Source: Cyanobium sp. Tous-M-B4
GTDB lineage: Bacteria > Cyanobacteriota > Cyanobacteriia > PCC-6307 > Cyanobiaceae
DNA length: 64,000 nt
Assembly: GCF_024345395.1 (NCBI RefSeq)
Contig: NZ_JAGQBA010000003.1
Coordinates: 186,001 to 250,000, forward strand
Direction: 5' to 3'
Under the pieces are notes generated by a model. The model searched no databases. It worked only from the letters and a program-made list of their open reading frames with translations, and was not told where the DNA came from. This document shows, one piece after another, positions 56,841-64,000 of the stretch. Position 1 is the first letter of the stretch; every line of letters starts with the position of its first letter. The position numbers and the translations under genes were made by a program.

Positions 56841-58357
56841 GCGGGCAGGGTCGACGACGGAGAACGGGGTGCCATGGCCAGGGTTTGCACCACCGGATCG
56901 CTGTGGCGCAGCGCGATAGCGGCCGTGCTGGCCTCACTCCAGGAGGTGAGACTGACCGGCCAGATGCCGGCGAGCACCACCAGAGTGGTTAAAACCACGG
57001 CCGGCAGCCGTTCAGCCAGTCGGGTGCTCTGCCAGTCAGCGCGGTTGTTATCGAGCCGGCCGAAGCCCACCCGATTGAACAGCCGCACCGCGTAGACCGC
57101 AGTAAAACCCGAGGCCACTATGCAGATCAGGGTGGCCCGGGGGAACACGGTCCAGCTGCCCTCGAACACCAGCAGTTCTGCCGGGAAGCCCGCCAGGCCA
57201 GGGATGCCGGCGGCGGCCATCAGGGCAAGCAGCATTAGACCCATGGTGAAGGGCAGGCCGCGGATGGGGTTCATCAGGCCCGAGAGCTCGGCGATCACGG
57301 TGGTGCCGGTCTTGCGCTGGATCAGCCCCACGCAGTCAAACAGCAGGGCCACGATCAGTCCATGGGCCAGCACCTGGGCCATGGCTCCCTGCAGGCTCAT
57401 CGGCGTGGCTGCAGCCAGGGCCAGCACCAGCAGGCCCATATGGCCCAGGGAGCTGTAGGCCATCAGTCGGCGGATGTCGGTGGCGGCAACCGCATTGAGG
57501 GCGCCGTACACCGCGCTTACGGCACCGGCGGCGGCGATCCAAGGCGAAAAAGCACTCCAGGCGTCGGGCAGCAGGCCCACACCAAAGCGCAGCAGGCCGT
57601 AGGCCCCCAGCTTCGACACCACACCCCCCAGCAGCATCACCACCGGCGGCGGCGCTTCTGCATAGCTGATCGGCTGCCAGCCATGCAGGGGCACCACCGG
57701 CAGCTTGATGCCGAAACCGAGCACCAGCAGGGCCAATACCCAGCGCTGGGCCGAGGCCGGCAGGGGCGTGGCGGCAAGGGCCTCAAAGCTGAAGCTCACG
57801 GCGGTGTCGGCGCCGGCAGCGCCCTGGCCAAACCAGCCGAAGGCCAGCACGCCGCCCAGCAGACTGAGGCCCGACACCGCGCCAAAGAGCAGGAAGCGCA
57901 CGGCGGCTCCAGCACGGCGCTCGCCGCCCCAGATAGCCAGCAGCAGGGTGGTGGGGATCAGCACCAGCTCGAAGGCCAACACAAATAACAGGGCGTTGCG
58001 GGCTAGGAACGCCCCCACCGCCCCCAGGTTGGTGGCCAGCATCAGGGCGTAATAGAGGCGAGGGCGGGCTTGGTCTGCGGGGGAGGCCAGCACCGCCATG
58101 GCGGTGATCAGGCCCGTGAGCAGCACCAGCGGCAGCGACAGCCCATCGAGGCCGAGATCCAGGCCCAAACCAAGCCGGGGCAGCCATTCGAGGCTCAGGG
58201 CAGGGGGCGGCTGGCGCCAGGCCAGCAGGCCGACCACCAACTGGGCCAGAGCGGCGCCGGCGGCCAGCCCGCGCACCAGCCCGGAGCGCCCAGGCGGCAG
58301 CAGCGGCAGCAGCAGGCCCACCAGTAGAGGAAGCAGGAGCAACAGCAGCAGAGTCAT
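56837..58357 (-). CDS. ndhD3: NDH-1 subunit NdhD, NdhD3 type
   Basis: 506 residues with fourteen helices; antiporter-like membrane subunit of NDH-1. Family segments ASPADQARPRLYYALMLATNLGAVGAFLARNALLFVLAFELVLIP (key Glu in LAFELVLIP), LLVLGFGIKLPVVPLHGWQPISYAEAPPPVVMLLGGVVSKLGAYGLLRF and AVAATDIRRLMAYSSLGHMG are typical. The pairing with cupA and cupS marks it as NdhD3 of the inducible CO2 uptake form. ATG 58357 is ten bases after the ndhF3 stop. Confidence 0.92.
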   Translation of the reverse strand: MTLLLLLLLPLLVGLLLPLLPPGRSGLVRGLAAGAALAQLVVGLLAWRQPPPALSLEWLPRLGLGLDLGLDGLSLPLVLLTGLITAMAVLASPADQARPRLYYALMLATNLGAVGAFLARNALLFVLAFELVLIPTTLLLAIWGGERRAGAAVRFLLFGAVSGLSLLGGVLAFGWFGQGAAGADTAVSFSFEALAATPLPASAQRWVLALLVLGFGIKLPVVPLHGWQPISYAEAPPPVVMLLGGVVSKLGAYGLLRFGVGLLPDAWSAFSPWIAAAGAVSAVYGALNAVAATDIRRLMAYSSLGHMGLLVLALAAATPMSLQGAMAQVLAHGLIVALLFDCVGLIQRKTGTTVIAELSGLMNPIRGLPFTMGLMLLALMAAAGIPGLAGFPAELLVFEGSWTVFPRATLICIVASGFTAVYAVRLFNRVGFGRLDNNRADWQSTRLAERLPAVVLTTLVVLAGIWPVSLTSWSEASTAAIALRHSDPVVQTLAMAPRSPSSTLPA

Positions 58358-58367
58358 GGCGGCGGCC

Positions 58368-60275
58368 TCAGGGCAGAGCGATGGACACGGGCGGCAGATC
58401 AACGGCAATCAGCCAGGCCGCCATCAGCAACACCCCGAGCACCAAAGTGAGGGCGTAGGCCTGGGAGCGACCGGAGGTCGTGAGGCTGAGGCGCCGGGCT
58501 CCCTCCAGGGCCACGGCACCGGTGCCGCCGCTGAAGCCATCCACCAGGCGACTGTCACTCCAGGCTCCGAAGCGGGCCAGGGCCAGCACCAGGGCCACCA
58601 CGGTGCGGTGGTAGAAGCGCTCGGTCTGCATGTCGTGGGCGAGCCAATCCTGCAGGCCTCCGAGGAAGGCCGGCAGCTGGGCCAGGCCGTGGGGACGCAG
58701 GTAAAAGGCGGCCGAGAGGCTTCCGCCCACCAGGGTGGAGGCGATCAGGGGCCAGGCCAGAGGTCCCCAACCGGCAAGGGGGGTGAGGGAATAGACCCCA
58801 TTGGCCACCAGGAGCATGGGGAGATGCAGCACCATGCCCACCAGCACCATGGTGGGCAGCACCATCAGCCAGAGCACCTCCGGAGAACGGGTGGTGAAGG
58901 GGGTGGGTCGACCTCCCCAGATCTGGCCGAACACCCGGATCAGGCCGGCGCTGATCAGGGCGTTGGTGACCAGCACCACGCCCCCCAGCAGCACGGGATG
59001 GCCACTCGCCGCCGTGAGGGCAAGCAATTCCCGCAGGGCCGCGAAGCTGGCGAACGGAGGCAAGCCCATCAGGCCTCCCGCGCCGGCGAGGAAGGCGATG
59101 CCGATCAGGGGCCGCTTGCTCCAGAGCCCCCCCAATTGGGTGAGGTCCTGGGTCACATTGCTGATCACGATTGTGCCGATCGCCATCAGGATCAGGGCCA
59201 TCGGCAGCGGATACACCAGCAGCAGGTGGTCGGCCACGGCGGTGCCACCCAGGCCCACGGCCACGAAGAGCAGCCCCAGCCAGCTACTCACCAGAAAGGA
59301 GAGGGCCCGCTTCACATCCACCTGGGCCAGGGCGATCAGCGAGGCCACCACGGCGGTGGAGCCACCCACCACCACGAGCACCGCCTGCACAAAGGGACTG
59401 AGCTCCAGCAGGGGCTCCAACCGCAGCAGCACCCAAGCGCCGCCCACTACCACCACCGAATTGCGCAGCACGGTGGAAGGCAGGGGGCTCTCCATCGCCT
59501 CATCGAGCCAGAGATGCAGGGGGATCTGGGCGCACTTGCCCATGGGGCCAGCAATCAGGGCCAGCAGGATCAGCTGGAAGCCCATGGGCAAGGGCGTGCC
59601 GTTGTTGGTGAGGTCGGCGGCCCAACCCTGCAGACCATGGAAATTCCAGGTGCCGGTCATCGGCAACAGGGCGATCACCCCGGCCAGGAGAATCAGGTCG
59701 CCAATCCGCTTAGTGAGGAAGGCATCGCGGGCCCCCTTCACCACCAGGGGCTGGTTGTACCAGGTGCCCACAATCAGGTAGGTGCCCAGGGTGAGTAACT
59801 CAAGGATCACGTAGCTGAAGAACACCGAATCGGTGAGTACCAGGGCGCAGAGGCCAGCCTCGAAGAAGCTCAGGGAGCCGAAGAAGCGGGGCCAGCCCCA
59901 GTCCATTTCCAGGTAGCCGATCGCATAGATCTGCACCAGCAGGTGCAGGCCCGTGATCACCGCCATGGCGATCAGGGCCGGCTCGGTCACCAACCCGTCA
60001 AAACCCACCCGCAGGCCGGCGGTGTCAAGCCAGGTCCAGCCGAAGCTGATCGGCCGATAGAGGGCCTCTGCTCCGGCACGGGCGTTGGTGTGCAGAGCGG
60101 TAAGCGCCACCAGGCTGTGGCCGAAGGCCACAGCCACCATCAATAGATTCAGGTAACCGCAGGGCCGAGGGCCGGTGCGGGAGATCAACCCCGGGGACCA
60201 GGCCAGCGAGGCCACGGCCGCCAGCAGGGGGTAGGCAGGAATCAGCCAGGCCGCTTGAAGCAGAAAGACGGTCAT
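58368..60275 (-). CDS. ndhF3: NDH-1 subunit NdhF, NdhF3 type
   Basis: 635 residues, first gene of ndhF3-ndhD3-cupA-cupS. N-terminal antiporter-like domain (WTWLDTAGLRVGFDGLVTEPALIAM; LVGTWYNQPLVVKGARDAFLTKRIGDLILL; MGKCAQIPLHLWLDEAMESPLPSTVLRNSVVV) and the long C-terminal part of NdhF. Together with NdhD3 it forms the end of the membrane arm to which CupA and CupS attach. The promoter should be in the roughly 500-base gap upstream; low-CO2 control by a CcmR/NdhR repressor is usual, but I found no clear operator. Confidence 0.93.
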   Translation of the reverse strand: MTVFLLQAAWLIPAYPLLAAVASLAWSPGLISRTGPRPCGYLNLLMVAVAFGHSLVALTALHTNARAGAEALYRPISFGWTWLDTAGLRVGFDGLVTEPALIAMAVITGLHLLVQIYAIGYLEMDWGWPRFFGSLSFFEAGLCALVLTDSVFFSYVILELLTLGTYLIVGTWYNQPLVVKGARDAFLTKRIGDLILLAGVIALLPMTGTWNFHGLQGWAADLTNNGTPLPMGFQLILLALIAGPMGKCAQIPLHLWLDEAMESPLPSTVLRNSVVVVGGAWVLLRLEPLLELSPFVQAVLVVVGGSTAVVASLIALAQVDVKRALSFLVSSWLGLLFVAVGLGGTAVADHLLLVYPLPMALILMAIGTIVISNVTQDLTQLGGLWSKRPLIGIAFLAGAGGLMGLPPFASFAALRELLALTAASGHPVLLGGVVLVTNALISAGLIRVFGQIWGGRPTPFTTRSPEVLWLMVLPTMVLVGMVLHLPMLLVANGVYSLTPLAGWGPLAWPLIASTLVGGSLSAAFYLRPHGLAQLPAFLGGLQDWLAHDMQTERFYHRTVVALVLALARFGAWSDSRLVDGFSGGTGAVALEGARRLSLTTSGRSQAYALTLVLGVLLMAAWLIAVDLPPVSIALP

Positions 60276-60769
60276 TGTGTCAACCAGGCAACAAAAATCT
60301 CAACATTTCATACATTGAAAAACCGTGGAAATGCCTTCGGGTTGGTGACGATAGAAACAGCTGAAACGGCTTGGGGCGGCAAAAGTAGGGCAAAGCCAAT
60401 CGGCGTCAGTAGAAGTGCTTATCAAGCGTCGAGACCGATTGGATTCCCTCTCAGCTCCATACTTCTCCACTCTGTAAAAACTTCTCGAATGTGTAAAAAC
60501 CATGGCCTGCCCAAAATGCAGCTGCCGCCTACTCACCAAGGGGGGCGCTCTAAGCAGATGCTGATCTACAGCGGTTGCAGCCACCCACGCGACCTTTCCT
60601 TTGATCAACTGGCCTTCCAGTGGAGCCAGCTATCCACATTGATGTTTGTGTTGATGGTGGCTAGAGGGGCTGTGTTTCACACCCTGGTTTCAGACATAGT
60701 CAGCTCCATGTCCACACCATTAGATAGGGAATCTCAAATAGAAAAGATCAACTAGCCGGGTCAACCGGG
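60276..60769. other. Gap upstream of ndhF3, no supported gene
   Basis: About 490 bases, lower GC and rich in short AT tracts. A frame from 60559 to 60756 (MLIYSGCSHPRDLSFDQLAFQW..., 65 residues) is open on the plus strand but has no ribosome binding site I can see and looks accidental. Presumably holds the ndhF3 promoter and 5' leader. Confidence 0.5.
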
Positions 60770-61438
60770 TTATTGGCCATCACTGCCAGCGGCCCGGCTG
60801 CGTAGCTGCCACAGCCTCAGCAGCGCAAGCACTCCGCAGACGAGGGCAATCTCCAAAACCAGCTTGATCCCTTCGGCCCAGGGGGCCAGCAGAGCCTCGA
60901 ACTGGCCGTAGGCCTGGCCCATCTCCCTCCCCGCCAGGGTGAGCAAAGCGGTCCAGATCAGGCTGCCCGCAGTGGTCCAGGCAAGAAACTTCGCCTGGGG
61001 CATCAATTCAATGCCAGCCGGCACGGACACCAGGGTCCGCACCCCTGGGATCAGTCGTCCCCAGAACACCACCGCCGAGCCATGGCGGTTGAACCAGCGG
61101 CGGCTTTTGGCCAGGTCATCTGGCTGGATGCCAAGCCAGCGGCCCCGGCCAGCCAGCCAGCCAGCGATTCGCTCTTCATTGATCCAGCGGCCCATGCCGT
61201 ACCAAAACCAGGCACCCAGCACGGTGCCCACCAGTCCGGCCGCCACCGTGGGAAGTAATTGCAGCCGGCCCGCATGCACCAGATAGCCCGCGTAGGGCAT
61301 CAAAACTTCTGAGGGAATGGGCGGGATGAGATTTTCCAGCAGCATCACCAAAGCAACCGCTCCGTAACCGAGCAGGGGGCTGGTCTCCACCGCGGCGCTG
61401 ATCAGGTCTGGCAGCCCGTCGATCAACTGCTGAATCAA
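60770..61438 (-). CDS. DedA family membrane protein
   Basis: 222 residues. Family signature: ENLIPPIPSEVLMPYAGYL at about 36-54, GLVGTVLGAWFWYGMGRWI, and FWGRLIPGVRTLVSVPAGIELMPQAKFLAWTTAGSLIW. DedA proteins act as lipid scramblases or flippases, helping undecaprenyl phosphate recycling and membrane balance; some relatives are linked to selenite uptake. TTG start at 61438 is inferred because no ATG is in frame before the first helix. Divergent from ktrB. Confidence 0.9.
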   Translation of the reverse strand: MIQQLIDGLPDLISAAVETSPLLGYGAVALVMLLENLIPPIPSEVLMPYAGYLVHAGRLQLLPTVAAGLVGTVLGAWFWYGMGRWINEERIAGWLAGRGRWLGIQPDDLAKSRRWFNRHGSAVVFWGRLIPGVRTLVSVPAGIELMPQAKFLAWTTAGSLIWTALLTLAGREMGQAYGQFEALLAPWAEGIKLVLEIALVCGVLALLRLWQLRSRAAGSDGQ

Positions 61439-61547
61439 AGGGAAAATCCAGGCACAGAACTGTGATTAGGTTAGGCACCACAAACGCAACATCAGCCTGA
61501 CCAGCACACCCTGGACCGCTCTTAAGACGTGGCGCCAACGCCTCACG

Positions 61548-62891
61548 GTGCCCCAGTTCACGCTGGTCACCGGCGCCCTTGTGATCGCCATCGGCACATT
61601 GGTGCTGGCCAGCCCGCTTTGTTCCAGCGACGACGTGGGGCTATGGCAAGCACTGTTCACCGTGACCTCGGCAATCACGGTGACTGGTCTTTCGATCATC
61701 GATGTGAGCCGCGATCTGACTGCCTTCGGCCAGGTGACGTTGGCGGGGCTGATCGTCACCGGCGGCCTGGGGCTGATGGCGATCACCACCTTTTTGCAGG
61801 GCTTCGTGCAGGGAAATTCGGGTCTGCGCCACAGGCTTGATAGGGGCCGCGCCCTCGACGAATTTGGCGTGGGGGGCATCGGCCCCACCTTCAACAGCAT
61901 CCTGATCACGGGCTTCTGTGTGATGGGAATCGGCACGGTGGTGCTTTACGGCTTCGGCTTCACCGACATCGCCAACCCGATTGAGCGCTTCTGGGCTTCT
62001 CTTTTTCATTGCATTAGCGCTTACAACAACGCTGGCTTCGGCCTCTGGGGCGACAACCTGGTGCGCTACCGAGACAACCCGGTGGTGAATGGAGTCATCG
62101 CCTCGATGATCGTGGTGGGCGGCATCGGCTGGCGGGTGATCAACGATCTGTGGAGCAACCGCTCCCGGCTGCAACGGCTGCGCCGCCTCAGCCTGCATAC
62201 CCGGCTGGTGCTGCGCAGCACGGCCTTATTAATCGTGTTTGGGGCCCTGGGCCTCCTGTTCACCGAACAATTCGCCTCCGGTGGGATAATCGAAAATCTG
62301 CAGTGGTGGCAGCGGATCCAGGTCACCCTGTTTCAGTCGATCACGGCGCGCACGGCAGGCTTCAACACCGTGCCGCTGTCGATCCAGACCTTTTCAGACG
62401 CCGGGCTGCTGCTGCTGATCGTGCTGATGTTTATCGGCGCCAGCCCAGGCGGCACCGGCGGTGGCATCAAAACCACCACCTTCGCCACCCTGATGGGAGC
62501 TACCCGCTCCACCCTGCAGGGGCGCGAGGAGGTGGTGATCCATCGGCGCCAGATCCCTGACACCGTGGTGCTTCGGGCAGTGGGGGTAACCCTAGCTTCA
62601 GCAATTTTTGTGATCTTGATGGCCCTGCTGCTGGGCCTCGGACCAACAGCCTCCGGAGAATCCACCCGCACCAGCTTCAACTTCCTGGAAAAGCTGTTCA
62701 CCTGCATGTCGGCCTTCGGCACCGTGGGCCTGGATATGGGCGTGACCGCCCAACTCAACCGCTGGGGCCAGCTGGTGCTGATGGTGGGGATGTTTGTAGG
62801 CAGACTGGGCATCCTGCTACTGCTCTCGGCGATCTACGGCAGCCGGCCCCAACCCCGCGTGGGCTACCCCCGCGAAGAGATCTACATCTGA
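61548..62891 (+). CDS. ktrB: Potassium uptake protein KtrB (TrkH family)
   Basis: 447 residues from GTG 61548. Four pore loops with selectivity glycines: SAITVTGLSIID, ISAYNNAGFGLW, SITARTAGFNTVPL and MSAFGTVGLDMG. Forms the K+-translocating dimer of the Ktr system (Na+-dependent in cyanobacteria). The frame upstream is open back to 61470 and reads TSTPWTALKTWRQRLTVPQFT, a KtrB-like N-terminus, but has no ATG, GTG or TTG; the true start may be non-canonical. Followed 22 bases later by ktrA. Confidence 0.93.
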   Translation: MPQFTLVTGALVIAIGTLVLASPLCSSDDVGLWQALFTVTSAITVTGLSIIDVSRDLTAFGQVTLAGLIVTGGLGLMAITTFLQGFVQGNSGLRHRLDRGRALDEFGVGGIGPTFNSILITGFCVMGIGTVVLYGFGFTDIANPIERFWASLFHCISAYNNAGFGLWGDNLVRYRDNPVVNGVIASMIVVGGIGWRVINDLWSNRSRLQRLRRLSLHTRLVLRSTALLIVFGALGLLFTEQFASGGIIENLQWWQRIQVTLFQSITARTAGFNTVPLSIQTFSDAGLLLLIVLMFIGASPGGTGGGIKTTTFATLMGATRSTLQGREEVVIHRRQIPDTVVLRAVGVTLASAIFVILMALLLGLGPTASGESTRTSFNFLEKLFTCMSAFGTVGLDMGVTAQLNRWGQLVLMVGMFVGRLGILLLLSAIYGSRPQPRVGYPREEIYI

Positions 62892-62913
62892 ATCCCCTGA
62901 ACAGGTTGACTCC

Positions 62914-63618
62914 ATGACGAACTGGTGGCATTGGAATCCGTCTGAAGGCGCCATTAAAGGTGGCTTTGCTGTGATCGGGGTGGGGCGATTTGGCTCCGCC
63001 GTGTGTAGCGAATTGGTAAAAGCGGGAGCAGAAGTATTGGCCATCGACGCCAGCCAGCGGGCCATAGATGAGCTGCGTCAAATCGACCCCGCCATCGAGG
63101 CCCGGGTGGTGGACTGTACCGACGAAGAAGCCCTACGGGCCGCAGGCGTTCTCGACATGACCACCGTGGTGGTGGCGATGAGCGAGCCGATCGAAGCCAG
63201 TGTGACGGCCACTTTGATTGTTAAAGACAGCCCCGGCAGCAAGGTGAAGCAGGTGATCGCCCGGGCCACCAGTGATCTGCACATGAAAATGCTGCAGCGG
63301 GTGGGCGCCGATCGGGTGGTTTTTCCTTCAAAGATGCAGGGCCACCGCCTAGGGATGGAACTGGTGCGGCCCAACCTGCTGGAGAAGCTGCGCCTCGACG
63401 ACCGCAACAGCATCGAGGAGATCCGAGTGCCCCAGGCGTTCATCGGCCAGTCGCTGCGGGAGATCAATCTGCGCAAGAACTTCAACGTCAGCGTGCTGGC
63501 CGCCGGGCCTGACAACCAGCTGACCGTGAACCCCCCCGCCTCCCACGTCCTCGATGCGGGCGAGCTGCTGGTGGTGATGGGCGCCAGTGAAGACCTGGCC
63601 AAACTGCCTGGCAGCTGA
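62914..63618 (+). CDS. ktrA: Potassium uptake regulatory protein KtrA (TrkA family)
   Basis: 234 residues. RCK-N domain with nucleotide motif GFAVIGVGRFGSAV (about 17-30) and acidic IDAS at the end of the second strand, then RCK-C (RKNFNVSVLAAG ... LDAGELLVVMG). Forms an octameric ring under KtrB and gates it with ATP/ADP. Cyanobacterial Ktr also uses KtrE, which is not in the window. ATG 62914. Confidence 0.94.
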   Translation: MTNWWHWNPSEGAIKGGFAVIGVGRFGSAVCSELVKAGAEVLAIDASQRAIDELRQIDPAIEARVVDCTDEEALRAAGVLDMTTVVVAMSEPIEASVTATLIVKDSPGSKVKQVIARATSDLHMKMLQRVGADRVVFPSKMQGHRLGMELVRPNLLEKLRLDDRNSIEEIRVPQAFIGQSLREINLRKNFNVSVLAAGPDNQLTVNPPASHVLDAGELLVVMGASEDLAKLPGS

Positions 63619-63712
63619 GGCAGGCCAACGCGGGGCCAAACCAGCCCCCACCTAAACCTCGTATCCCGATCAGGGAACCGTAGTTTAAGATCTCTATGCC
63701 CGAGGGATATCT

Positions 63713-64000
63713 GTGACCGACCTTCTGCAGGCCTCACTACAGCCCGGCGCCCTGATCACCCTGACGGTGCTGGTCCTCTCAATCGTGCTGTTCGTGTGGG
63801 GAGTGATCCCGCCAGAAGTCACGGGCCTGCTGGCGGTAGGCCTGCTGATGGCCACTGGGGTACTCAAGCCGGGAGAAGCCCTCGAGGGCTTCGGCAGCCC
63901 GGCCCTGATCACGGTGATGGCCCTGTTCGCCTTGTCAGCGGGGCTGTTTCGTTCCGGTGCCCTCGATCGCCTGCGGGGCTTGATCGGCTCCGATGCGGTG
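63713..64000 (+). CDS. SLC13/DASS family permease (partial, 5' end)
   Basis: First 96 residues of a longer protein, cut by the window edge. Starts GTG 63713: a hydrophobic helix (LTVLVLSIVLFVWGVIPPEVTGLL), then GVLKPGEALEGFGSPALITVMALFALSAGLFRSGALD, the typical N-terminus of SLC13/SAC1-like permeases that carry dicarboxylates or sulfate with Na+, often with internal RCK-C domains. It follows ktrA by 94 bases and may be in the same operon. Substrate cannot be judged from this part. Confidence 0.85.
   Translation, partial: MTDLLQASLQPGALITLTVLVLSIVLFVWGVIPPEVTGLLAVGLLMATGVLKPGEALEGFGSPALITVMALFALSAGLFRSGALDRLRGLIGSDAV

Noticed and set aside
58098-59798. A long 566-codon plus-strand frame over ndhF3/ndhD3.
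   Set aside because: His/Gln/Gly-rich antisense shadow of the ndh genes; high GC keeps such frames open.
60255-60755. A 166-codon plus-strand frame upstream of ndhF3.
   Set aside because: Overlaps the ndhF3 start on the other strand, has no credible ribosome binding site or family, and lies in the promoter gap.

Overview
The window looks like a GC-rich alpha-cyanobacterium of the Synechococcus/Cyanobium group, probably freshwater, brackish or coastal. The evidence is light-independent protochlorophyllide reductase (chlN-chlB-chlL), a complete ndhF3-ndhD3-cupA-cupS CO2-uptake operon, the bicarbonate transporter BicA, a picocyanobacterial-type short CP12, a SomA-type porin, CPP1-like, DUF3531 and DUF3136 proteins, and a PyrF-PyrE fusion. 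I saw no rRNA, tRNA, CRISPR array or intact insertion sequence.

Layout. 1-5.4 kb: housekeeping genes (DUF92/VTE6-like, rsmE, DUF3531, an ABC ATPase translationally coupled to hslO, CPP1-like). 5.5-9.2 kb: an arsenic island, acr3-arsR divergent from GAPDH-arsJ, handling arsenite and arsenate around one palindromic operator. 9.2-17.5 kb, all on the minus strand: a phosphate-flavoured block with two PstS proteins, a CHAD protein, a SomA porin, the remnant of another pstS, and an unusual three-gene cassette (periplasmic type I binding protein, DUF4239 membrane protein, degenerate PstS-like protein) with no permease or ATPase. 17.5-34.6 kb: CorA, AraC regulator with sulfide:quinone oxidoreductase, pyrC, Na/Pi transporter, ackA, pyrFE, antiporter, RND pump, K+ channel, and an H-NOX/diguanylate cyclase pair. 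34.6-38.6 kb: the chlNBL operon. 38.8-49.4 kb: K+ channel, CP12, Nif11-like orphan, RNA-binding protein, desaturase, SepF-like, glycosyltransferase, redox proteins and small unknowns. 49.5-60.3 kb: carbon concentration (bicA; ndhF3-ndhD3-cupA-cupS) with a group 2 sigma factor, bioA and an antiporter between. 60.8-64 kb: DedA, KtrB-KtrA and the start of an SLC13 permease.

The genes work together in several units. BicA, NDH-1MS and CP12 serve inorganic carbon uptake and Calvin cycle control. ArsR, Acr3, GAPDH and ArsJ form a two-route arsenic export system. PstS, CHAD and porin belong to phosphate acquisition, with Pho-box-like repeats before both intact pstS genes. Three cation/proton antiporters, two K+ channels, Ktr and CorA suggest strong ion homeostasis needs.

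The most notable observations are: (i) the arsR operator palindrome recurs with one base changed upstream of the sigma factor at 51686; (ii) the three-gene binding protein/DUF4239/PstS-like cassette; (iii) a match to the conserved Yfr1 sRNA motif over the somA ribosome binding site; (iv) a terminator-like hairpin whose U-tract touches the start codon of the sulfide:quinone oxidoreductase.
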